A DNA stretch of 64,000 nt. It comes from Halolactibacillus miurensis. Lineage in GTDB: Bacteria > Bacillota > Bacilli > Bacillales > Amphibacillaceae. The notes under the pieces are model-generated. The model saw only the letters and a program-made list of their open reading frames with translations, was not told the origin of the DNA and made no database searches. Location: NCBI RefSeq assembly GCF_900116255.1, contig NZ_FPAI01000001.1:62001-126000 (forward strand), in the 5' to 3' direction. Positions 55,801-62,646 of this stretch are shown here, piece after piece; position 1 is the stretch's first letter, and each line of letters starts with the position of its first letter. Made by a program: the position numbers and the translations under genes.

Positions 55801-57465
55801 ACAGAAGTAGAAACAAGCTTTGTCATGCCGGGAGAAACAGTAGAGATAACGGCAATATACGAAGCGATTCCGACGTATGAAGTGACAATCACAAGTGGAA
55901 CGGGAAGCGGCGAATACCGAGCCGGAGAAACAGTGATGATTGAAGCAAACACTCCTAATGCCGTACAAAAATTCGTGAGGTGGAATACATTCACAAGTAA
56001 AGTGAATGTGACTGATCCTTTAAAGAGTCAAACAACGTTTGTCATGCCGGCAAACGATGTGCAAATTCAAGCGGTGTATGAGGATTTATCAGATGAAGAG
56101 ATTAAAAAGCAGCTTCAAGAGGCTGCAAATGATTTAACGATTTCAAAAGCCTTTACTTTTAGTGAGGATGATACATGGGAAAGTGTCACATTAGAATTCT
56201 TAATGCTAACAGAGGGAATCAACAACACAACCATTAATTGGGTTTCAAGTAAAACAAATGTTATTTCAATTGACGGCAGTATAGCTTCTACCAATCGACA
56301 AGAAGATGATGAGTCCGTCATATTAACAGCAACAATTTTAAAAGCAGGACAGTCAATCCAGAAGACATTCTTACTCATTGTGAAAAGCGATCAAATAGAT
56401 AATAAAGTCTATGAGGTCGAGAGACGTCCAGCGGATGTACAAATGAATACAAGCCAACAGGCACATGATTTAATCCAACGTATTAGTTTATATAATAATA
56501 AAGATGAACTCATTAACAAAATTGATAAGATCATAATTAATGATGATTTAGTTGGACTGGATACCCCTAATCTTTTTTCTGTCTATTTATCAGATGATTT
56601 GACTAACTTGGCAGATGAGTTAGCTATTGAAATCACAAATAGCGCCCTTAAAAAAATGACGGGCAATTTAGAAGTTAAAACAGATCAAGCAATTATTCAA
56701 ATAAATGAGGAAGAATTAATACGATTAAACGAAAGTGTGCTTGATTTATTCTTCCGTATTGTTCCTGTTCGCGATGTTGAATCTAAAAAAGCTATTCAAA
56801 CTAGAATGGAAGCAGATATCCTGTACCAAGAGTTTATCCAATCATTTTCTCCAGATGCTCAAGCTAAAATCGTTGGAACACCTAAAGAGATTGAAACAAA
56901 TTACTCAGGTTATCAAACAACCGTGACATTGCCATTGGATGAATTTTATGCGTCACTAACTAACTTAAACAATCTTCGTGTTTATATTGAGCATAGTGAT
57001 GGAACAATAAACATTCAAGCAGGTCAAATTATTTATGACCAAGGTAATCCTATAGGTTTCCAGTTTACTATCGACAAATTTAGTACATTCACATTGTTCG
57101 AAGTTGAAATGCAATCAGAAACTAATCCTGATCCGGAGGATAAACCAGACCAAGATAATGGTAATTCTAATGATTTAGAAGGAGAAATACCTATAGATGA
57201 GGATAAAAATGAGGATAATCAATTCAACGATGATGATCAAGAACTGAGCAATACAAATAGTAGTGACGACCAGACAAATACTGATACAACTGATGATGAA
57301 GATTATATGAATGACTCTGACACAGATAAGACGATTAATGAATCAGAATTGCCAAATACCGCATCAATAATGTTTACGAATATGTTAATAGGTATGATGC
57401 TTATGGTGAGTGGCTTTGTTTTGGCTCTTATTTACAGAAAAAAATATGTAAATCATCAAGAATAG
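52804..57465 (+). CDS. Large LPNTA-anchored surface protein with lectin-like domains
   Basis: A 1,553-residue cell-wall protein. A signal peptide ends near residue 35 (NQVEAAS). An L-type lectin-like domain follows at about 45-265 (YAGADGIAFVIQSNSNTAGA, then SVVVEIDTYKNTADANG). A C-type-lectin-like domain covers about 475-700 (WTEAYQQAKNMEYMGRTGYL, GWLGGAI, FNWGERS, EPNTQIGPSEE). Four InlB-B-type repeats of 73 residues lie at about 810-1085, with an Ig-like domain (INWVSSKTNVISIDGSIAS) and an acidic Asp/Asn/Glu-rich spacer after them. The sorting signal is LPNTA at 1516-1520, a hydrophobic span and a basic tail. LPNTA is the motif of sortase C/D-like enzymes and not the usual LPxTG. The protein probably binds glycans or host/biofilm surfaces. 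The start is ATG 52804 after CGGAGGG. Confidence 0.9.
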   Translation: MKKKQRQQWEKWISLWMVVALLLSIVPMPANQVEAASTEPITIAQGDNTIGVTNTFDAQYWNIGYDATLASNRIQLTPAEGGKKGFAYFKDSIRLSNDLSFNAKYTVNISDSDYAGADGIAFVIQSNSNTAGAEGEGIGYSGITPSVVVEIDTYKNTADANGSQIAIMKNGDYQTHLAAKNLPTIDQDTNFYSVWVDYSGDNMKVYFAKDNEGKTPKPSVADLDYNISLQEIFGDTQDVFVGFSSATGGSYSKHELLSVFFDSVYTSTGITENGQYTQAPKPDAPANINVEKAEGQPITVTPEAGKNYVFYENSTDVKPISSGTDFIIDASMNEDGKVYNYTLIENGVQSERAQITVDVIPEQLSIKLNEKTNQDRQFSFEDLAVTGSGIKSILISFNQSVTLGDKIILPSSSSGFTVSTSSASNDYTKRINLSDSVTTSDVQDYLRNVSYELGSSEQSVQVVVTSEDIQYDTYYSIDTEHYYQYVTEKVSWTEAYQQAKNMEYMGRTGYLATIMSKDEDVFVNSLSGGQVGWLGGAILKPTSEKVNASGGTDGKLLYYDGFDTNQTTDGWYWMNGPEIGTKFYTSTGTRDTSNNIVFTIDELDQQSRLSYFNWGERSVVSSDDDREPNTQIGPSEESVSGTSIPANKKEVVLSTLSDPSLKRVSRQETDFWWNDRPNNPTGSATWDATGYFVEFGDLLVGHNEGTVITTFADDTAELTISKPAAPSPISITKDIDQEYIVTPALGSVYYFYENETAMMPIDTGTSFTVPAEMNTHEKRYYYAVRENGVESDRAYIEVLIADNSSHYAKVNNGIGSGEYQAGEIVTIEAATAPEGKQFKGWEVTSGNVTLADATEVETNFVMPGETVEITAIYQAIPTYEVTITNGTGSGEYQAGETVTIEAATSPEGKQFKGWEVTSGDVTLADATEVETNFVMPGETVEITAIYEAIPTYEVTITSGTGSGEYQAGETVTIEAATAPEGKQFKGWEVTSGDVTLADATEVETSFVMPGETVEITAIYEAIPTYEVTITSGTGSGEYRAGETVMIEANTPNAVQKFVRWNTFTSKVNVTDPLKSQTTFVMPANDVQIQAVYEDLSDEEIKKQLQEAANDLTISKAFTFSEDDTWESVTLEFLMLTEGINNTTINWVSSKTNVISIDGSIASTNRQEDDESVILTATILKAGQSIQKTFLLIVKSDQIDNKVYEVERRPADVQMNTSQQAHDLIQRISLYNNKDELINKIDKIIINDDLVGLDTPNLFSVYLSDDLTNLADELAIEITNSALKKMTGNLEVKTDQAIIQINEEELIRLNESVLDLFFRIVPVRDVESKKAIQTRMEADILYQEFIQSFSPDAQAKIVGTPKEIETNYSGYQTTVTLPLDEFYASLTNLNNLRVYIEHSDGTINIQAGQIIYDQGNPIGFQFTIDKFSTFTLFEVEMQSETNPDPEDKPDQDNGNSNDLEGEIPIDEDKNEDNQFNDDDQELSNTNSSDDQTNTDTTDDEDYMNDSDTDKTINESELPNTASIMFTNMLIGMMLMVSGFVLALIYRKKYVNHQE
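55216..56082 (+). repeat. Tandem 219-bp repeats coding InlB-B-like units
   Basis: GGCGAATA marks each unit at 55252, 55471, 55690 and 55909, an exact 219-base period (73 codons). Units 2 and 3 differ by only a few bases; unit 4 diverges after its first third. Near identity at the DNA level points to recent expansion, and such arrays change copy number easily. Confidence 0.95.
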
Positions 57466-57496
57466 TTCATAACTAAAAAGAAATAAAGTGCATCTA

Positions 57497-57545
57497 TATC
57501 CCCTGAAATTTGGTTGTAAGTCAGTCATATTTTTAGGGGATTCTT
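57497..57545 (+). terminator. Possible terminator after the adhesin gene
   Basis: ATCCCCTGAAA and TTTTTAGGGGAT pair over about 11 bp around a loop of some 24 bases. The tail is only mildly T-rich. Confidence 0.45.
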
Positions 57546-57708
57546 ATGCTTGTATAATATTTGGTGTTGGTGAAGGGGTTTTTAGTGTGGCAGAGATTGC
57601 TCACTAAAATAACTCACTAGCACCTTTCTTCTGGTTAAATGTAGAAAATAAGTGGGCTTCCCTGTAGAATTGAAGTCGACTAAAACTAATCCTTAGGAGG
57701 GGACTCAC
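57546..57708. other. Short degenerate stretch, nothing recognised
   Basis: Between the adhesin and the ISL3 remnant. AGGAGGGG near 57695 may be the old ribosome binding site of the ISL3 transposase. Confidence 0.35.
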
Positions 57709-57929
57709 GTCTCTATATCTCACACTATTAGAATCACCTTTGATATTCAAGATGAAAAGATTATTTTTGAAGAGGATTGTGACCGCGCGGGCACAAAGAA
57801 TGGCCATACCTGCACATTTATGGAAGGCGCACTAACGTATACCCCGACGCACTGTGATTGCTGTCACGTTGAAAATAAAGACTATACCATTATTAAAAAT
57901 GGCACGAAGAAGTTGACGATTGTTATCTT
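57709..57929 (+). pseudogene. N-terminal remnant of an ISL3-family transposase
   Basis: The frame reads ISHTIRITFDIQDEKIIFEE, then LTYTPTHCDCCHVENKDYTI and IKNGTKKLTIVIL. The CxxC zinc region and the KNGTK motif are typical of the first 80 residues of ISL3 transposases. No ATG is left in the expected place and the gene stops where an IS21-type end begins at 57930. Confidence 0.7.
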
Positions 57930-58330
57930 GAATATTGCGGACAAAAGAGCCGGTCGGTGGCCAGTGTCGTGTTTTAACATTTTAGTAACTTCTTTTCAAT
58001 CCGTATCGTTCACGTATAGAGATTTCGCCATCAATAATGATGTTATATGAATTATAGACAATTCGATCAAGTATGGCATCCGCAACGAGCGCTTCGCCTA
58101 ACTTGTCATACTATCTTTCAGGCTAAGGGCAATTCATCAATAATCAATAAATCAATCCCTTTATACTTTTTGATTAAGCGACGAAAGCTACCATCTGCTT
58201 CTGTCACCATCAAAAAAACCAACTGTAATAATGTCGTACCGTTAGGTACGCAAGCTCATTATACAGAAGATTTTGTCATATTAAGAATGAGGCGTGGAAG
58301 TAAACCAATTTTTGTATGTAAATTCTCCTC
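57930..58330 (-). pseudogene. istB: IS21-family remnant with decayed istB
   Basis: On the minus strand, ADGSFRRLIKKYKGIDLLII and DELPLA are the Walker B region of IstB. After an internal deletion comes GEALVADAILDRIVYNSYNI, then IIDGEISIRERYGLKRSY and a stop near 57987. These parts are in different frames and the central loop is missing. The plus-strand left edge at 57930 (TGAATATTGCGGACAAAA, then GAGCC) is the element's terminal sequence. It is an inactive relic inserted into the ISL3 gene. Confidence 0.7.
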
Positions 58331-58639
58331 ACTCTTTTTTGCCTAATCATGAAGCAAATCTAATCTTATCGCAGATTATTCATACTCGAAAGAATTTTTC
58401 GACAGTTAATGGGATTTTAGAATAATAAATGATTTTTATAACCAGGCATTTAGGAGACCAGTAAGAAGTAATAAGAGAATTTTCTATGTGTTTAATACCC
58501 TCTTTTATAATGTTAGGGTATTAATGATGCATTAAATGATTGTGCTAGTTTATACTTGGACAAGAAAAGGGTATCTATTGAATATATATAACGTCTTAGA
58601 CATGACACTGTTTAAATTCGTTAGAGAGGAGTCACGCTG
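58331..58639 (+). promoter_or_regulatory. Leader of the mcrBC locus with an inverted repeat around a -10 box
   Basis: AATACCCT (58494-58501) and AGGGTATT (58515-58522) are perfect 8-bp inverted repeats that flank TATAAT (58506-58511). A repressor bound here would cover the promoter. The -35 region is weak. The rest of this 309-base stretch shows nothing else. GAGAGGAG lies before the ATG at 58640. Confidence 0.5.
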
Positions 58640-59902
58640 ATGGATAAAAAAACTATAAGTGAACAATTGATACCAGATCACTATGCAAATGAGGATGTAT
58701 TTACTAAAGAGGAGTGGCTTGAATTATTAAAAGATTGGTCAATTGTTAAAGAAAAAGATCTTCTAATGTTAAAACAAATGTATGAGTTCGGCGGGTCTGC
58801 AACCGCAACAGAGTTATCTAAAGTTTTAGGACGACATTATACACATTACACCGCTTTAGTTATTGCGCTTGCAAAAAGAATCTATCAAGTTACATCAATA
58901 GATCCATTCATTGGAACTGATGGAAAAGTAGCTTATTGGCGTGTGTTTTTCAATGGATATAAAGAAAATAATAATCACTAAAAGTGGGTTCTGAAAGAAG
59001 CGCTGAATGAAGCAATCGGTGACTATCTGTTACTAGCGGCTAATAAAAGTGTGCCTCCGTATGCAAAGGAAGATTTTTTAACAGATATCTTTATTGATGA
59101 AAGTCAATATGATACTTTAGTAGGGCTCTTGCATCATAAAAAGAACCTGATATTGCAAGGCCCTCCTGGTGTGGGCAAAACTTTTATTGCAAAAAGACTT
59201 GCCTATAGTTTAATTGGTGAACAAAATCCGAGCCGTGTAGAAATCATCCAATTTCATCAGAACTATGCCTATGAAGATTTCGTGATGGGTTTCAGACCAA
59301 TGGAAGGTGAAGGATTTACGCTTGAGTTTGGTGTGTTTTATGAATTTTGCATCAAAGCGATGCAAGACCAGGAACATGATTACTATTTTATTATTGATGA
59401 AATCAATCGAGGGAATCTCTCGAAGATTTTTGGTGAGTTATTTATGTTGATTGAAGGTGACAAGCGCGGCGATAATGTTACGATGGGCTATTCTAAGGAG
59501 ACTTTTACGGTACCTAAAAATGTGTATCTAATTGGGACAATGAATACAGCTGATCGTTCACTCGCCCAATTAGAGGTTGCTTTACGGCGGCGCTTTTCTT
59601 TTTACACGCTAACACCGAGTTACAATGAGAAATGGAAAAAACACTTAAAAGTTCAAGGCGTGACCGCTCCCTTAATCGAAAAGATTCTATCTATCATAAA
59701 TCTGATCAATGAAGAGATACAAAATGATTTTCAACTAGGTAGAGGTTATGCTATTGGTCATTCGTTCTTTACAACCAAACCAGAAGGTATGGAAGAAAAT
59801 CAGTGGTTCCAACAGGTTATGACTTATGAAATTCAACCATTACTTGAAGAGTATTACTTTGACCGTCCCGAAGTTGCTCTTTCATTAATGGCAGGATTTT
59901 AA
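58640..59902 (+). pseudogene. mcrB: McrB-type restriction GTPase, split by an in-frame TAA
   Basis: One frame runs from ATG 58640 to 59902 with a single stop, TAA at 58979-58981. The first part (113 residues) is a DNA-recognition-like domain with SATATELSKVLGRHYTHYTA and GKVAYWRVFFNGYKENNNH. After the stop the frame goes on KWVLKEALNEAIGDYLLLAA into the AAA+ core: Walker A GPPGVGKTF, Walker B IIDEINRGNLSKIFGE, and GTMNTADRS-AQLEVALRRRF. A GTG at 59051 could restart a 283-residue ATPase. With readthrough the protein would be about 420 residues. Either the gene is dead, or it works as two chains. Confidence 0.8.
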
Positions 59903-59903
59903 T

Positions 59904-60989
59904 ATGTCAGCAACTTATAAAGTTCCTATCAGAAATATTTTTTGTATGCTGAGTTATGTCACTGATTTCCCTGAATTTATCGATCAACTCAGTGAAGTCA
60001 ATGAGGATTTAATCACGTATGATTTCTTAGCCAGTCGATTTATCTATGAGTGCGAGCAATTAATTAAACGTGGTGTAATAAAAGACTACATCGTACAAAT
60101 TGAACAAACAAATATCATGACAGGTAAAATGATTATGCATGAATCTTTACCCTACCTTGCTAGAAAACGTCTGATAGTTGTCTGTCAAACCGATGATTAT
60201 TCTAGCAATGTATCGTTGAATCAAATCGTTGTGGCAACGTTACAATCCGTATACAAAAATCAACAGGTGACAGAAAGAATAAGAAGAAAGAGTTTTATGG
60301 TGAGAGAAAAGTTACCCTATGTTGACGTTATTCCATTAACCGACAAACTATTTTCACAGATTCATTGGACAAGAGAAACAGCGCATTATAAGCAGGCGGT
60401 TCAGTTAGCGCATTTACTATATGCTATACGGCTACTCTCTCACCAAGAAGGGGATTGGCGTCTATTTTCAGTTGAATTATCTGATAAGGCATTGGAAAAG
60501 TTATTTGAAAAGTTCCTGCTTTCTTTTTATCAAAAGGAACAGAGTGAGTATGTTGTGAAAGCAGAGAATTTACAATGGAAACTAAAAGGGAATCAGGCGC
60601 TCCTACCAAAGATGAAAACAGATATATCATTTATGAATAAGAGAGATAAAAAATGTATCGTGATGGATGCAAAATTTTACCGAGATATGTTTCAACATAA
60701 TTTTGAAAAACAGAGTTTCCATAGCCATAACCTTTATCAAATTTTTACTTATCTTATGCATCAACCAGAGAGTGAAAGTTTAAGAGGAATCTTAATTTAT
60801 CCAGAGTATTTATATGGAAAAATCGATGAAAGTTATAGGTGGGATGAACAAACAACAATCGAGATATATAGTCTTAATCTCAATCAGCCTTTTAGAAAAA
60901 TAAAAGATAGGTTGCTTCTAATATTAGAAGCAACAAGCTGTTCAAAAAATATGAAGCTTGTAAAAAAATCAAAATATAACACGAAATGA
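59904..60989 (+). CDS. mcrC: McrC-type restriction nuclease subunit
   Basis: A 361-residue McrC. It begins VPIRNIFCMLSYVTDFPEF, as McrC proteins do. The PD-(D/E)xK nuclease is in the C-terminal third, KMKTDISFMNKRDKKCIVMD followed by AKFYRD (Asp, then Asp-x-Lys, near residues 237-255), and LRGILIYPEY near 295. It starts 1 base after the McrB stop. McrBC cuts DNA with modified cytosines in a GTP-dependent way. This gene is intact, although its partner carries a stop codon. Confidence 0.9.
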   Translation: MSATYKVPIRNIFCMLSYVTDFPEFIDQLSEVNEDLITYDFLASRFIYECEQLIKRGVIKDYIVQIEQTNIMTGKMIMHESLPYLARKRLIVVCQTDDYSSNVSLNQIVVATLQSVYKNQQVTERIRRKSFMVREKLPYVDVIPLTDKLFSQIHWTRETAHYKQAVQLAHLLYAIRLLSHQEGDWRLFSVELSDKALEKLFEKFLLSFYQKEQSEYVVKAENLQWKLKGNQALLPKMKTDISFMNKRDKKCIVMDAKFYRDMFQHNFEKQSFHSHNLYQIFTYLMHQPESESLRGILIYPEYLYGKIDESYRWDEQTTIEIYSLNLNQPFRKIKDRLLLILEATSCSKNMKLVKKSKYNTK

Positions 60990-61024
60990 AGCACCTTCTC
61001 CAATTTAGGAGCGGTGTATTTTTC
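60989..61024 (+). terminator. Probable terminator after mcrC
   Basis: CACC and CTCC on the left pair with GGAG and GGTG on the right, with small internal loops. TATTTTT follows. Confidence 0.55.
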
Positions 61025-61083
61025 TGAAAAGATTACTTTCGTAAAATTTGCTCATTTGTTCACATTTTATTGTCGATAGTACA

Positions 61084-61112
61084 TTGACATCCCTTCATGG
61101 CAGTGTTAAATT
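61084..61112 (+). promoter_or_regulatory. Promoter of the pnt operon
   Basis: TTGACA (61084-61089), 17-base spacer, TAAATT (61107-61112), about 100 bases before the pntAA start. The -35 is perfect and the -10 is close to consensus. Confidence 0.65.
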
Positions 61113-61209
61113 ACATTTAATTGACTGAAAATTCTGCATGTTTTTTACTTAAAGGTATAAAAAGTAGAGGAAGAGTCAACAGAACAATCACTAGAAAGGA
61201 ACAGAGCCC

Positions 61210-62337
61210 ATGAAAATTGTTGCGTTAAAAGAAAGTCATGAACCACGCGTGGCCTTAGTACCTGATGCGGTAAAGAAATTGTGTCAGCTTGAAGGGATTG
61301 AGGTGGCAGTAGAAAGTCAGCTATCACCTATGATCACTGACCAAGCTTACGAAGAAGCAGGTGCTGAAGTCGTAGAAAGTAGACAGGACTTGTTAGCATC
61401 TGCTGATATCAACGTATCAGTTAATGCCCCATTAATCGAAGATATTAAACAAATGAAAAAAGGATCGTTATGTATTAGCTTTTTAGATCCGTATAACGAC
61501 ACAGAACGTATTAAAACATTACAAGCGAGTGGCGTGAATGCGATCAGTATGGAGATGTTACCACGAACAACACTCGCACAGAAGATGGATGCGATTAGTT
61601 CACAAGCATCCCTTGCGGGATACGTCGCGGTTGTTTTGGGTGCGAATAAGTTAGACCGCATCTTCCCCATGATGATGACCCCGTCTGGTACGATTCCGCC
61701 GGCCAAAGTGTTTGTGATTGGCGCAGGTGTTGCTGGTCTTCAAGCCATTGCGACGGCAAAACGTCTGGGCGCGCGTGTTGAGGCATTTGACACAAGACCG
61801 GTCGTTGAAGAACAAGTCACGTCACTTGGCGCGAAGTTTGTCAAAGTCGATTTAGGTGAAACCGGTCAAAATAAAGACGGTTATGCTAACGCCTTAACTG
61901 ATGAACAACTTAAAATTCAACAACAAGCCATGGCTAAAAGCTGTGTGAATGCGGATTTAGTGATTACCACCGCTAAACTCTTCGGTAGAAAAGCACCGGT
62001 CATTGTAACGGACGATATTTTAAAAGACATGCGTGACGGCGCGGTTATTATCGACTTAGCTGCCGGTTGTGGGGGAAATGTGGAAGGTACTGTTGTCGAT
62101 GAAACCGTGAACGTTCACGGCGTTAACATTGTTGGGATTGACAACTTACCAGGTGAAGTCGCGTATGATGCTTCTAGTATGTATGCGAGTAACTTGTATC
62201 ACTTAATCTCACACTTCTATGACCAAGAAACGCACACCATGTCACTCGATCAGTCAGATGAAATTATGAATGGCTGTCTCGTTGTGAGAGACGCTCAAGT
62301 AGTAAACGAACGACTAAAAGAAATTTATGGAGGGTAA
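61210..62337 (+). CDS. pntAA: NAD(P) transhydrogenase subunit alpha, part 1
   Basis: A 375-residue NAD(H)-binding domain I of proton-translocating transhydrogenase. It opens MKIVALKESHEPRVALVPDA; MDAISSQASLAGYVAV lies near residue 125, the Rossmann motif VFVIGAGVAGLQAIATAKRL near 165, GYANALTDEQLKIQQQAMAK near 217, and GAVIIDLAAGCGGNVEGT near 273. It differs from alanine dehydrogenase, its relative, by its operon with the two membrane subunits. AGAAAGGAAC precedes the ATG. It exchanges hydride between NADH and NADP, driven by the proton gradient. Confidence 0.93.
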   Translation: MKIVALKESHEPRVALVPDAVKKLCQLEGIEVAVESQLSPMITDQAYEEAGAEVVESRQDLLASADINVSVNAPLIEDIKQMKKGSLCISFLDPYNDTERIKTLQASGVNAISMEMLPRTTLAQKMDAISSQASLAGYVAVVLGANKLDRIFPMMMTPSGTIPPAKVFVIGAGVAGLQAIATAKRLGARVEAFDTRPVVEEQVTSLGAKFVKVDLGETGQNKDGYANALTDEQLKIQQQAMAKSCVNADLVITTAKLFGRKAPVIVTDDILKDMRDGAVIIDLAAGCGGNVEGTVVDETVNVHGVNIVGIDNLPGEVAYDASSMYASNLYHLISHFYDQETHTMSLDQSDEIMNGCLVVRDAQVVNERLKEIYGG

Positions 62338-62340
62338 CTA

Positions 62341-62646
62341 ATGGGTATGATGCTCGTGTTTGTCTTAATATTAGCTTCTTTTTTAGGGTTTGAACTTATT
62401 TCTAAAGTACCAGCACAACTACATACACCACTGATGTCAGGTTCTAATGCGATCTCAGGCATCACGATTGTCGGTGCCATTCTTAGTCTTTCTGGTGCCT
62501 TTGTTGTTGATAGTGATGCGATGACGATTATCTTAGGGACGTTATCGGTATTTTTTGCGACAATCAATGTGGTCGGTGGTTATATGGTAACGGACCGGAT
62601 GTTGTCGATGTTTAATACAGGTAAGAAGGAGGACCAAGTCTCATGA
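62341..62646 (+). CDS. pntAB: NAD(P) transhydrogenase subunit alpha, part 2
   Basis: A 101-residue membrane subunit with three to four spans. FLGFELISKVPAQLHTPLMS and GSNAISGITIVGAILSL are family signatures, and VVGGYMVTDRMLSMF is near the end. It starts 3 bases after pntAA, and its stop overlaps the pntB start (ATGA). Confidence 0.92.
   Translation: MGMMLVFVLILASFLGFELISKVPAQLHTPLMSGSNAISGITIVGAILSLSGAFVVDSDAMTIILGTLSVFFATINVVGGYMVTDRMLSMFNTGKKEDQVS

Noticed and set aside
55216-56082. Tandem repeats considered as a CRISPR array
   Set aside because: The units are 219 bp, lie in one reading frame and have no unique spacers. They encode InlB-B-like protein repeats.
58047-58346. 99-codon plus-strand frame near the IS21 remnant
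   Set aside because: The minus strand reads as pieces of IstB in this place. The plus frame matches nothing and has no start signal.
61210-62337. Alanine dehydrogenase
   Set aside because: The N-terminal fold is shared, but the next two genes are PntAB and PntB in a tight operon, and the sequence carries transhydrogenase domain I motifs.
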